The notes under the pieces: model-generated | What the model was told of the DNA's origin: nothing | The model's input: the letters and a program-made list of their open reading frames with translations, nothing else | Databases searched by the model: none | Shown here: positions 1-5,305 of the stretch, piece by piece | Layout of the letters: every line of letters begins with the position of its first letter | Position numbering within the stretch: position 1 is the stretch's first letter | DNA from: an uncultured Sulfurovum sp. | GTDB taxonomy: Bacteria > Campylobacterota > Campylobacteria > Campylobacterales > Sulfurovaceae | DNA length: 6,322 nt | Reading direction: 5' to 3' | Assembly: GCA_902727905.1 (NCBI GenBank) | Contig: CACVAR010000155.1 | Coordinates: 1-6,322 of the forward strand | Made by a program: the position numbers and the translations under genes

Positions 1-548
1 AAACATAAAGAGTCAAATTCCATTCCAGTATCTAACATATTACGAAGCGTTTTTTCATAAAAAGCTACATCATGAGCACCTTTACATCCTGGAGGTAAAT
101 CCATCATCGTAATAACAGCTTCATGATTAAGACCATGTTTTTTGATACATGATGCAGAATATGCCAAGTTATTAACATCATTTAATGCATCAAAGTTTCT
201 AATGGTTGTTGTTCCATGCTTTTTAAACAGTTTTGCGTGAAGATCGATCATTTCACGAGAACCTGTATCAAGCATAACTGTGTTAATACCACGAGCTAAT
301 GTTTGGAGATTTGCTTCTGGACCTACAATTTCTCTAAATCTATCCATCATTTCAAATGCATCTTCTTGTAAATAGAAATATAAACTTTGGAATCTAGCTC
401 CCCCACCAAATTCAAAGTGATTAATACCTGCATTTTTAGCAGCTTCTACTGCTGGAAAAAAGTCGTCCATAAGAACACGACCACCAAAGACAGACTGAAA
501 TCCATCTCTAAAGGTTGTATCCATCACATCAATATATTTTTTCGCCAT
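1..548 (-). CDS. oadA: Oxaloacetate decarboxylase alpha / pyruvate carboxylase B subunit, carboxyltransferase domain (5' part)
   Basis: This is the N-terminal 182 codons of a biotin-dependent carboxyltransferase of the HMGL-like TIM-barrel family; the rest lies beyond the left edge. Visible signatures are DTTFRDGFQS (residues 10-19, matching the RDxxQS metal/substrate motif of OadA and pyruvate carboxylase), FEFGGGARF (45-53) and RNFDALNDV (117-125, matching the family's R-FDA-ND). The sequence ends at DSLC, just before where the carbamylated-lysine motif (KDxxG) is expected. The ATG at 548 has a good ribosome site (GAAGGT, 559-554). It follows oadG by 15 bases, so the two are almost certainly co-transcribed. 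From family knowledge, the subunit moves CO2 between oxaloacetate or pyruvate and biotin on a C-terminal or separate carrier. The close relative I recall from C. jejuni is annotated pycB; the adjacent oadG is why I favour the sodium-pumping decarboxylase reading. The family is secure, the physiological direction is not. Confidence 0.9.
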   Translation of the reverse strand, partial: MAKKYIDVMDTTFRDGFQSVFGGRVLMDDFFPAVEAAKNAGINHFEFGGGARFQSLYFYLQEDAFEMMDRFREIVGPEANLQTLARGINTVMLDTGSREMIDLHAKLFKKHGTTTIRNFDALNDVNNLAYSASCIKKHGLNHEAVITMMDLPPGCKGAHDVAFYEKTLRNMLDTGMEFDSLC

Positions 549-563
549 TTCTTACCTTCGTTT

Positions 564-815
564 TTATGATTTATTGTTACGGAATTCTGTGACAGCAGCG
601 ATAATAGCAGCAACTTTACGTTGCTCATCCTCTGCAGCATTAGCACTTGCTTGAGCAGCAGGTGTTTTTGAAGTATCCTCTGGAAAATACTTTGCAATTA
701 TTTTAGCTTGTAGTTCAACTACTTGTACAAGAATGAAAAGAAATAAAAATACAATTCCCATTCCCAGTAGCATAAACTTAAAAGCTTCAAGAACATAATT
801 AACTTCGTCAGCCAT
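564..815 (-). CDS. oadG: Oxaloacetate decarboxylase gamma chain (OadG family), sodium pump subunit
   Basis: The 83-residue protein has the OadG layout. A short N-terminus is followed by one hydrophobic membrane segment (about residues 12-33, FKFMLLGMGIVFLFLFILV), then a charged and Ala-rich linker, and a C-terminal VAAIIAAVTEFR (68-79) that resembles the family's conserved IAAxxAAV stretch. In the known complexes OadG is the small membrane anchor that joins the soluble carboxyltransferase OadA to the sodium-translocating OadB and helps assembly. The ATG at 815 is preceded by a strong AGAGGG ribosome site (827-822). oadA follows after 15 bases; oadB is not in the window and would be expected beyond the left edge. 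The protein is short and low in complexity, so the identification rests on topology, the C-terminal motif and above all the neighbour. Confidence 0.82.
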   Translation of the reverse strand: MADEVNYVLEAFKFMLLGMGIVFLFLFILVQVVELQAKIIAKYFPEDTSKTPAAQASANAAEDEQRKVAAIIAAVTEFRNNKS

Positions 816-838
816 GTAAAACCCTCTATATAGTAATT

Positions 839-844
839 TTTATA
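839..844 (-). promoter_or_regulatory. Candidate -10 box for oadG-oadA
   Basis: TATAAA on the minus strand lies 11 bases ahead of the AGAGGG ribosome site, leaving a short leader. The surrounding 69-base gap (816-884) is extremely AT-rich, as is usual for Campylobacterota promoters that lack a clear -35 box. That same richness makes chance matches likely, and transcription might instead continue from the helicase gene, since no convincing terminator is visible in the gap. Confidence 0.3.
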
Positions 845-884
845 AAATATTTTAGGCTAAATTTACTTGAAAATGGTTAATTTT

Positions 885-2270
885 CTATCTCTTTTTTTTA
901 CGGTTATTCTTACGTGCTACTTTTTGTTCATCATGATACTCATCAATCATACTATTAACGGTATTTTGATCAAAACCAATCTGATTTTGAGAAGAATCTT
1001 TATCTTTTAAAAGTAATGTTACCACACGTTCTACAAACTCATGATAATCCATTTCCTCCATACTATCAATAAAGTCTGCAGCCATATCAGTAATCTGAAC
1101 TTCTTCTACCATTCGTTGTAAACTTGAAAACTCTAAAGTATTTTCAACTTCATCTCCATCTAAAGAAATAGTCGCTAGTTTCATTTCAGCTCCCACCTCT
1201 TTTTGAATTCTTTGGAGTTCTCTAAACTCTTCAGTTGAAACAAGCGTAATAGCTTTACCAGATTTACCAGCACGACCTGTACGCCCTATTCGATGAACAT
1301 AAGACTGTGGGTCAAAAGGAATATGATAATTAAAGACATGTGTTACATCTTTAACATCTAATCCTCTTGACGCAACATCTGTTGCAACCATAATCTTTGA
1401 TTCACCACGACGGTAACCTTTAACTATCCGTTCTCTATCTGTCTGTTCCAAGTCACCATGTAAGCCCTCTGCCAAGAAGCCCATAGCTTGCAAATGTTCG
1501 GTCAATCTATCAACTTCCCGTTTCATTCGACAAAACACAATACACTTATTAGTTTCTTCAGTTTCAAGTAATCTAACAATTGCTTCATCACGCTGAGACT
1601 CTTGAATAACATAATAAGACTGTTCAATAACATTGTTTGCTGTACCATCACCATCACCCACAACAGAAATAAACTGAGGATTAGTTAAAATCTCAGTAGA
1701 AAGTTCTTTAATAGGGTCTGGCATGGTCGCAGAAAAAAGCAATGTTTGTCTGTTTTGGGGAATATATTCAAAAATCTCTTTTATCTCTTCCAAAAATCCC
1801 ATGTCTAGCATCTCATCTGCTTCATCTAGTACAATTATTTCTGGATTAAAAGCGTCAATCTTACCCTTTTTATAAAGGTCTTTTAAACGTCCTGGTGTTG
1901 CCACAACAACTTGTACACCTTTGTTTATGAGTGCTATCTGCCTTCCATAACCAACACCACCATAAACCGTAATAGTACGAATACCACAAAAACGTCCTAA
2001 ATGATAAAGCTCATCAGAAACTTGCGTTGCTAATTCACGTGTAGGTGTAATAACCAATGCACGCTCAATTTCTTTCTTAGCAATTTTATTCATTAATGGT
2101 AAACCAAATGCTGCAGTTTTTCCTGTCCCCGTATGGGCTTGACCTACCAAGTCTTCACCCTTACTAATAATTGGAATTGCCATCTCTTGTATCGGACTAG
2201 GTTCCTTGAAACCAGCTATCTTAACCCCTTTTAAGAGGTCTTTATGAAACTTAAATTCATTAAATGTCAA
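885..2270 (-). CDS. DEAD-box ATP-dependent RNA helicase (RhpA/DeaD-like)
   Basis: A complete 461-residue DEAD-box helicase, cytoplasmic, expected to unwind structured RNA in ribosome assembly, cold growth or RNA decay. All motifs are present in order: Q motif with GFKEPSPIQ (20-28), motif I AHTGTGKT (45-52), PTRELA (76-81), GG (104-105), TPGRL (125-129), DEAD (149-152), SAT (180-182), CIVFCR (243-248), HGDLEQTDRE (271-280), ATDVASRGLDV (296-306) and HRIGRTGR (326-333). The C-terminal 120 residues, with acidic stretches and a basic tail (KVARKNNRKKKR), show no recognisable DbpA-type RNA-binding domain; the stretch after motif VI resembles H. pylori RhpA as I recall it. The start is TTG: an in-frame TAA lies three codons upstream, AAGGT sits 6 bases ahead, and the first internal ATG (residue 30) would remove the Q motif. 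The family is certain; the paralog name is not, so no symbol is given. Confidence 0.96.
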   Translation of the reverse strand: MTFNEFKFHKDLLKGVKIAGFKEPSPIQEMAIPIISKGEDLVGQAHTGTGKTAAFGLPLMNKIAKKEIERALVITPTRELATQVSDELYHLGRFCGIRTITVYGGVGYGRQIALINKGVQVVVATPGRLKDLYKKGKIDAFNPEIIVLDEADEMLDMGFLEEIKEIFEYIPQNRQTLLFSATMPDPIKELSTEILTNPQFISVVGDGDGTANNVIEQSYYVIQESQRDEAIVRLLETEETNKCIVFCRMKREVDRLTEHLQAMGFLAEGLHGDLEQTDRERIVKGYRRGESKIMVATDVASRGLDVKDVTHVFNYHIPFDPQSYVHRIGRTGRAGKSGKAITLVSTEEFRELQRIQKEVGAEMKLATISLDGDEVENTLEFSSLQRMVEEVQITDMAADFIDSMEEMDYHEFVERVVTLLLKDKDSSQNQIGFDQNTVNSMIDEYHDEQKVARKNNRKKKR

Positions 2271-2276
2271 ACTAAT

Positions 2277-2281
2277 ACCTT
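2277..2281 (-). promoter_or_regulatory. Ribosome binding site fixing the helicase TTG start
   Basis: AAGGT on the minus strand, 6 bases before TTG (2270-2268). The codons immediately upstream in frame are TAA-GGT-ATT-AGT, so no upstream ATG can be used. This site and the intact Q motif together decide for TTG. Confidence 0.75.
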
Positions 2282-2306
2282 AAATATGTAGTAGATATGA
2301 CCAATC

Positions 2307-2324
2307 TATGTGACCAGTCACATA
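2307..2324. repeat. Perfect 18-bp inverted repeat in the helicase leader (candidate operator or 5' hairpin)
   Basis: TATGTGAC-CA-GTCACATA has 8-base arms that match perfectly around a 2-base spacer. On the minus strand it begins about 9 bases downstream of the TATAAT box, so it falls at or just after the expected transcription start of the helicase mRNA. It could be a repressor operator. As RNA it could fold as a 7-bp stem with a CUGG tetraloop. A related half-site, TATGACCA (2296-2303), lies next to it, giving TGACCA twice with a 13-base offset. It resembles a CRP site (TGTGA-N6-TCACA) but has N4 between the pentamers, so I do not assign it to CRP. Confidence 0.6.
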
Positions 2325-2332
2325 AGCTGTCT

Positions 2333-2338
2333 ATTATA
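2333..2338 (-). promoter_or_regulatory. Consensus -10 box of the helicase gene
   Basis: TATAAT on the minus strand, within TTGAATTATAATAGACAG, predicts a start near 2326 and a leader of about 56 bases. No good -35 hexamer is seen at 16-18 bases, which is normal for Campylobacterota sigma-70 promoters. A dyad AATTCA-AG-TGAATT (2338-2351) abuts the upstream edge of the box. Confidence 0.55.
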
Positions 2339-2351
2339 ATTCAAGTGAATT
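2338..2351. repeat. Short inverted repeat abutting the helicase -10 box
   Basis: AATTCA-AG-TGAATT has perfect 6-base arms with a 2-base spacer. It is nested inside a wider, imperfect pairing of TGTCT (2329-2333) with AGACA (2361-2365). It could be a weak stem-loop ending the uppP transcript (no U-tract follows) or a second operator half of the helicase promoter. Being AT-rich, it may also be chance. Confidence 0.3.
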
Positions 2352-2369
2352 CTATTAAGCAGACAACTT

Positions 2370-3134
2370 TTATAATATCATCAATAAAATAATTCCAAAA
2401 ATTATTCTATAAATACCAAACGCAATAAATGTAAATCGCTGTAAAAAAACTATAAATAATTTTATAGTTATGTAGGCAACAACAAAAGCGACAATAAAAC
2501 CAACAATAAATGCAGTTAAATCAGCGCCAACAAACTCTTCGTAATGCTTCAATAAGTCATAGCCAGAAACTGCTGTCATTACTGGAATAGCCAGTAAAAA
2601 AGAAAATTCTGTTGATGCTTTACGATTTACACCAGAAAGCATACCAGAGATGATGGTCGAACCAGCTCTGGAAGTTCCTGGGACTAAAGAGAGTACTTGA
2701 CCAAAACCAATACTCATTGCTTGAAACCAAGTAATCTCCTCAACCTCTTTCGACTTCTTTTGATCATCCTCATGAAAATACTCAACCACAATAAAGATGA
2801 TTCCACCCACAATAAACATCCATGCAACAGTTTCTATTACAAAAATCTCTTTTACCCAATCTTTAAGTAAAAATCCAATAATAGCTAAGGGTAAAAATGC
2901 TGCCATTATCTTTGTCCAAAGATCAATCTCTTTAAGATTAATCTTATCTCTATAGAGTAACATTACAGCCAAAATAGCTGCAAACTGAATAATGACCTCA
3001 TATGCTTTGATTACAGCAGTTTGTTCAATCCCTAAAAACTTTGATGCCACAATCATATGACCTGTTGATGAAATTGGTAAAAACTCTGTAAACCCTTCTA
3101 TAATTCCTATAATAATCGCCTGAATAATGTCCAT
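2370..3134 (-). CDS. uppP: Undecaprenyl-diphosphatase UppP (BacA)
   Basis: This integral membrane phosphatase converts undecaprenyl diphosphate to the monophosphate, recycling the lipid carrier for peptidoglycan and surface polysaccharides and giving some bacitracin resistance. At 254 residues it is slightly shorter than E. coli UppP (273). Both diagnostic motifs are intact: EGFTEFLPISSTGH (13-26, with the Glu pair E13/E17, the serines and H26) and PGTSRAGSTI (152-161, with R156). About seven or eight hydrophobic segments span the chain, with a charged loop at 121-134 (HEDDQKKSKEVEE). The ATG at 3134 has AGGA (3147-3144) nine bases upstream. It lies between serB and the helicase on the same strand; gaps of 95 and 97 bases with promoter-like elements suggest separate or loosely linked transcription. 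No functional link to its neighbours is obvious. Confidence 0.97.
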   Translation of the reverse strand: MDIIQAIIIGIIEGFTEFLPISSTGHMIVASKFLGIEQTAVIKAYEVIIQFAAILAVMLLYRDKINLKEIDLWTKIMAAFLPLAIIGFLLKDWVKEIFVIETVAWMFIVGGIIFIVVEYFHEDDQKKSKEVEEITWFQAMSIGFGQVLSLVPGTSRAGSTIISGMLSGVNRKASTEFSFLLAIPVMTAVSGYDLLKHYEEFVGADLTAFIVGFIVAFVVAYITIKLFIVFLQRFTFIAFGIYRIIFGIILLMIL

Positions 3135-3161
3135 GCTTTAAAATCCTATATTATTTTGTTT

Positions 3162-3181
3162 TAAATTATCCGTATAATTTA
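3162..3181. repeat. 20-bp inverted repeat upstream of uppP
   Basis: TAAATTAT-CCGT-ATAATTTA has perfect 8-base arms and a 4-base spacer, 28-47 bases before the uppP start. On the minus strand it contains TATACG and GATAAT, either of which could serve as a -10 box, so it may be an operator over the uppP promoter. The arms contain only A and T, in a very AT-rich gap, so chance is a serious alternative. Confidence 0.35.
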
Positions 3182-3203
3182 TAAATTGTTCTTAAATTTT
3201 GTT

Positions 3204-3230
3204 AAAAATTGTCAAAAAGAGACATTTTTT
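3204..3230 (-). terminator. Candidate terminator after serB
   Basis: On the minus strand AAAAAATGTC pairs with GACAATTTTT around a 7-base loop. There are 4 bp next to the loop, one mismatch, then 5 A-T pairs, giving the A-tract/stem/T-tract form of an intrinsic terminator directly at the serB stop codon. The stem has only two G-C pairs, so termination is probably partial. The plus-strand copy ends in seven Ts, but no plus-strand gene needs it. Confidence 0.35.
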
Positions 3231-3850
3231 TAAACTATTTTTAAAATTTCTCGTAAATCTTTTATATCAACACAATGTGTTGCAGCTTCTTTTAGCACTG
3301 GTTTTGCACAAAAGGCTACTCTTGTATCTGCATGGGAAAACATACTTAAATCATTCGCTCCATCACCTACAACTAAAGTATCTTTCCTGTCTACTTTAAG
3401 TAAATTTTGCAATCTAACAATCATATCACCCTTAGCATCTGAATACATCATCTCTCCACCAACAGCACCCGTTAAAACACCCTCATCTGCATGCAAAAAG
3501 TTAGAAAAGTCAGCATCTATTCCTAAAGCTTTACAAGCTGGTTCAGTTGCTGACCTAAAACCACCTGAGAAACAAACAATGGTATAACCACGCTCTTTTA
3601 GACCTCTTACTACTTCTTTTGCCCCATTCATCATTGGTAGTGTTTCACATATTTCTTCTACTTTTTTATAAGGTAAACCTTTAAGTAATGCGACACGCTC
3701 AACCAGTGATGCATAAAAATCCAACTCTCCAGCCATGGCACGTTCAGTAATAGCTACCACCTCCTCTTTAAAACCTAACGCTTCAGCAAAAAAGTCAATG
3801 GTCTCACCATCCATCAACGTTGAATCAAAATCAAATACTGCTAATTTCAT
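3230..3850 (-). CDS. serB: Phosphoserine phosphatase SerB (HAD family)
   Basis: It catalyses the last step of serine synthesis, phosphoserine to serine plus phosphate, in the cytoplasm. The 206-residue length fits the single-domain SerB lacking the N-terminal ACT-like extension of the E. coli enzyme. HAD motifs are complete: DFDST (7-11, nucleophile D7 and acid/base D9), the substrate-side E16 in GETID, R52 in the cap, motif II CFSGGF (93-98, S95), motif III K140, and motif IV GDGANDLSM (162-170, D163 and D167). Retention of the cap-domain Glu and Arg used for phosphoserine supports SerB over other HAD hydrolases. The ATG at 3850 has AGAGGT upstream (3867-3862). It diverges from metF, so serine production and folate one-carbon use sit back to back, a plausible but unproven metabolic pairing. 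Confidence 0.94.
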   Translation of the reverse strand: MKLAVFDFDSTLMDGETIDFFAEALGFKEEVVAITERAMAGELDFYASLVERVALLKGLPYKKVEEICETLPMMNGAKEVVRGLKERGYTIVCFSGGFRSATEPACKALGIDADFSNFLHADEGVLTGAVGGEMMYSDAKGDMIVRLQNLLKVDRKDTLVVGDGANDLSMFSHADTRVAFCAKPVLKEAATHCVDIKDLREILKIV

Positions 3851-3886
3851 ATAAATATACTACCTCTTATGTTATTTTTGGATAGA

Positions 3887-3892
3887 ATTATA
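3887..3892 (-). promoter_or_regulatory. Consensus -10 box of serB
   Basis: TATAAT on the minus strand, preceded by TTGGT, predicts a start near 3880, ahead of the AGAGGT ribosome site at 3867-3862. It shares four bases with the candidate plus-strand -10 of metF. Confidence 0.5.
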
Positions 3893-3894
3893 AC
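3889..3894 (+). promoter_or_regulatory. Candidate -10 box of metF operon
   Basis: TATAAC on the plus strand is one base off consensus. It predicts a start near 3901 and a leader of about 22 bases before the ATG at 3923. It overlaps the serB -10 on the other strand, inside an imperfect dyad TTGGATAGAA/TTATAACCAA (3878-3897, 8 of 10 positions pairing). Confidence 0.4.
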
Positions 3895-3905
3895 CAATTA
3901 CTTGT

Positions 3906-3910
3906 TAGGA
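3906..3910 (+). promoter_or_regulatory. Ribosome binding site favouring the metF start at 3923
   Basis: TAGGA lies 12 bases before the ATG at 3923, a slightly long spacing. The alternative ATG at 3869 has no purine-rich site upstream and would sit ahead of the candidate transcription start. Confidence 0.5.
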
Positions 3911-3922
3911 TTAATAAAATAT

Positions 3923-4846
3923 ATGTTTGAAAAATTTTGTAAAAAACTCTGTAGTGATGAAACGTTTATAAGTGTTGAAATAACTCCTCCACATGGTGCA
4001 TCTATTAAACCTACTATTGAAAAGATACAAGCACTGAAACTTGATGAAAAAGTGGCTGGTTTTTCAGTAACTGACAATCCCTTAGCAAAACTAAAAATGT
4101 CTGGTGTCCTCTCTGCCATACAGGTACAACAAGCTTTCAACAAACCTGTTATCGCAACCATGAGTATGCGTGATAAAAATAAACTCTCCTTACAGTCAAC
4201 GCTATTGGGTGCTAATGACTTTGATTTACGTTGTATCTTAGCACTTACTGGTGACCCAGCTAAATATTCTGATCAACCTGAAGTAAAAGGTGTTTTAGAA
4301 CGTGACTCTACTTTACTTTTAAGTATTATTTATCGACTAAATAACGGTTTATCTTATTCAAATAAAGAATTAAACCCTAAACCTAAACCTATTTATCCAT
4401 TTGCTGTTTCAAATGCACATGCTAAAGACATGCGTCGTATTAAAAAAGGTATGTTAAAAAAACTGAATTATGGTGCGAGAGGTATTATCACTCAACCTGT
4501 CTACAACTTAGAAAATGCGAAAGAATTACTTGAAATTTTTGAAGAGTGTAAACAAGAGAGTGTACGTGACACAGCAAAAGATGCCCAATTAATCCTAGGT
4601 CAATTTCCTGTGGTACGTGCAAAAACTGCTAACTTTATTTCAGATAAGGTTCCTGGAATTACAGTACCTAAAGGTATCTTAGAAGAGATGGACTTAGCTG
4701 CAATGGATGGTTTAGACAAAGAACAAGAGGTAGGTTTTAATATCTCAAAAGAAATTTTTGATGACATCCTCAAAATACATCCTAAAATGCATTTAATGAC
4801 CCATAATCGTTTCGACTTGTGTTCTAAACTTATTGGTGAGATCTAA
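3923..4846 (+). CDS. metF: Methylenetetrahydrofolate reductase family protein (MetF-like)
   Basis: A flavin-dependent TIM-barrel enzyme expected to reduce 5,10-methylene- to 5-methyl-tetrahydrofolate for methionine synthesis. From the ATG at 3923 it has 307 residues, the usual size. Matching features are SVEITPP (17-23, catalytic-type E19), VTDNPLAKLKMS (49-60), LALTGDP (106-112, D111 in the FAD-site position), ARGIITQPVYN (185-195, Q191) and a C-terminal HLMTHNRFDL (290-299, R296 at the place of the conserved Arg). The wording MRDKN...LQS..LGA and TGDP resembles the MTHFR domain of YitJ-type proteins more than E. coli MetF, so it may be a divergent or second MTHFR. An ATG at 3869 would add 18 residues, but it lacks a ribosome site and lies upstream of the promoter; TAGGA (3906-3910) supports 3923. 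It is the first gene of a likely operon with FUN14 and lpxB. Confidence 0.85.
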   Translation: MFEKFCKKLCSDETFISVEITPPHGASIKPTIEKIQALKLDEKVAGFSVTDNPLAKLKMSGVLSAIQVQQAFNKPVIATMSMRDKNKLSLQSTLLGANDFDLRCILALTGDPAKYSDQPEVKGVLERDSTLLLSIIYRLNNGLSYSNKELNPKPKPIYPFAVSNAHAKDMRRIKKGMLKKLNYGARGIITQPVYNLENAKELLEIFEECKQESVRDTAKDAQLILGQFPVVRAKTANFISDKVPGITVPKGILEEMDLAAMDGLDKEQEVGFNISKEIFDDILKIHPKMHLMTHNRFDLCSKLIGEI

Positions 4847-4854
4847 AGATTTAG

Positions 4855-4866
4855 TAAAATATTTTA
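4855..4866. repeat. 12-bp AT palindrome, also present at 843-854
   Basis: TAAAATATTTTA is a perfect palindrome in the metF-FUN14 gap, and the identical 12 bases occur at 843-854 ahead of oadG. Both sit in short intergenic gaps just before a ribosome site. With only A and T in an AT-rich genome, coincidence is quite possible. Confidence 0.3.
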
Positions 4867-4879
4867 AAAAAGGAAAATA

Positions 4880-5305
4880 ATGACACAAGAAGAGTATTCA
4901 GAAAAAATGAATCAAGCAAATCAAATAGGACAATCAGGTAGCCAAAAAATGGGTTATACCAACAGTTATACTGAACCTTCACTTTATGAAAATACTCCTA
5001 CTTCAGAGTCTCCTTTAGCTTACTTAGAAATGGGAACTGGTTTTATTATTGGTTTGGCTGTTGGTTTTTTTATTAAAAAAAGTTTTAAAGCTGTTCTCTT
5101 TATCTTGGGGTTTGCACTCATCGTTACTTTCTATATGGAATCACAAGGTATATTTACCATTAACCAAGAAGTACTTGAACAAAATATTGCAGCTGGTTCA
5201 GAATATATGGAATACCTCGTTTCTGCCCTTCAAGAACGAGTAACAAGCTTCCAGTCAGGAATTGGTGCTGGTGCTGGATTTTTAGTAGGTTTAAAAATTG
5301 GCTAA
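4880..5305 (+). CDS. FUN14-family small membrane protein
   Basis: A 141-residue protein of unknown function. Residues 1-47 are hydrophilic and rich in Q, S, N and T (several SxSxT-like runs, no signal peptide). Hydrophobic segments follow at about 50-65 (glycine-rich, GTGFIIGLAVGFFIKK) and 68-87 (AVLFILGFALIVTFYMESQG). An amphipathic stretch follows (95-124), and the C-terminus is again glycine-rich (GIGAGAGFLVGLKIG, 127-141). The order GxxxGxxxG-type helix with a KK(S/A)FK turn, helix, exGI-T/IN, then a terminal GxxxG helix is the FUN14 domain pattern, the family that includes the eukaryotic mitochondrial protein FUNDC1. The bacterial role is unknown. The ATG at 4880 has AAAGGA five bases upstream. 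Its stop overlaps the lpxB start by 8 bases, so the two are translationally linked, hinting at an envelope-related job. Identification is from pattern recognition only. Confidence 0.75.
   Translation: MTQEEYSEKMNQANQIGQSGSQKMGYTNSYTEPSLYENTPTSESPLAYLEMGTGFIIGLAVGFFIKKSFKAVLFILGFALIVTFYMESQGIFTINQEVLEQNIAAGSEYMEYLVSALQERVTSFQSGIGAGAGFLVGLKIG
5286..5290 (+). promoter_or_regulatory. Ribosome binding site for the lpxB TTG start
   Basis: TAGGT, inside the end of the FUN14 gene, lies 7 bases before TTG (5298-5300). In the lpxB frame a TAA occurs at 5292-5294, so TTG is the only usual start codon available ahead of the conserved VSALEPSSN segment. Ribosomes finishing FUN14 (stop 5303-5305) would be on top of this start. 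Confidence 0.5.

Noticed and set aside
387..569. Plus-strand open frame of 60 codons
   Set aside because: It lies antisense inside the oadA 5' region, which has strong family motifs, and its low-complexity translation looks like nothing known.
869..885. GAAAAT-GGTTA-ATTTTC hairpin as a helicase terminator
   Set aside because: The 6-bp stem has one G-C pair, overlaps the stop codon and has no T-tract after it, so it is too weak to call.
2310..2323. CRP/FNR binding site
   Set aside because: TGTGA and TCACA are separated by 4 bases, where CRP sites have 6, and the half-sites are not FNR-type TTGAT, so the dyad is left unassigned.
3199..3399. Plus-strand open frame of 66 codons over the end of serB
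   Set aside because: It is antisense to the HAD motif IV region of serB, and its Leu-rich translation is typical of a shadow of an AT-rich gene.
3869..3922. Upstream ATG start for metF adding 18 residues
   Set aside because: There is no ribosome site, the extension overlaps the candidate promoter, and the family N-terminus fits the ATG at 3923.
3898..4161. Minus-strand open frame of 87 codons
   Set aside because: It is antisense to the conserved N-terminal half of metF and has no family features.
5049..5243. Second plus-strand frame inside the FUN14 gene
   Set aside because: It lies wholly within the FUN14 coding sequence, has no ribosome site of note, and only the FUN14 frame gives a sensible domain pattern.
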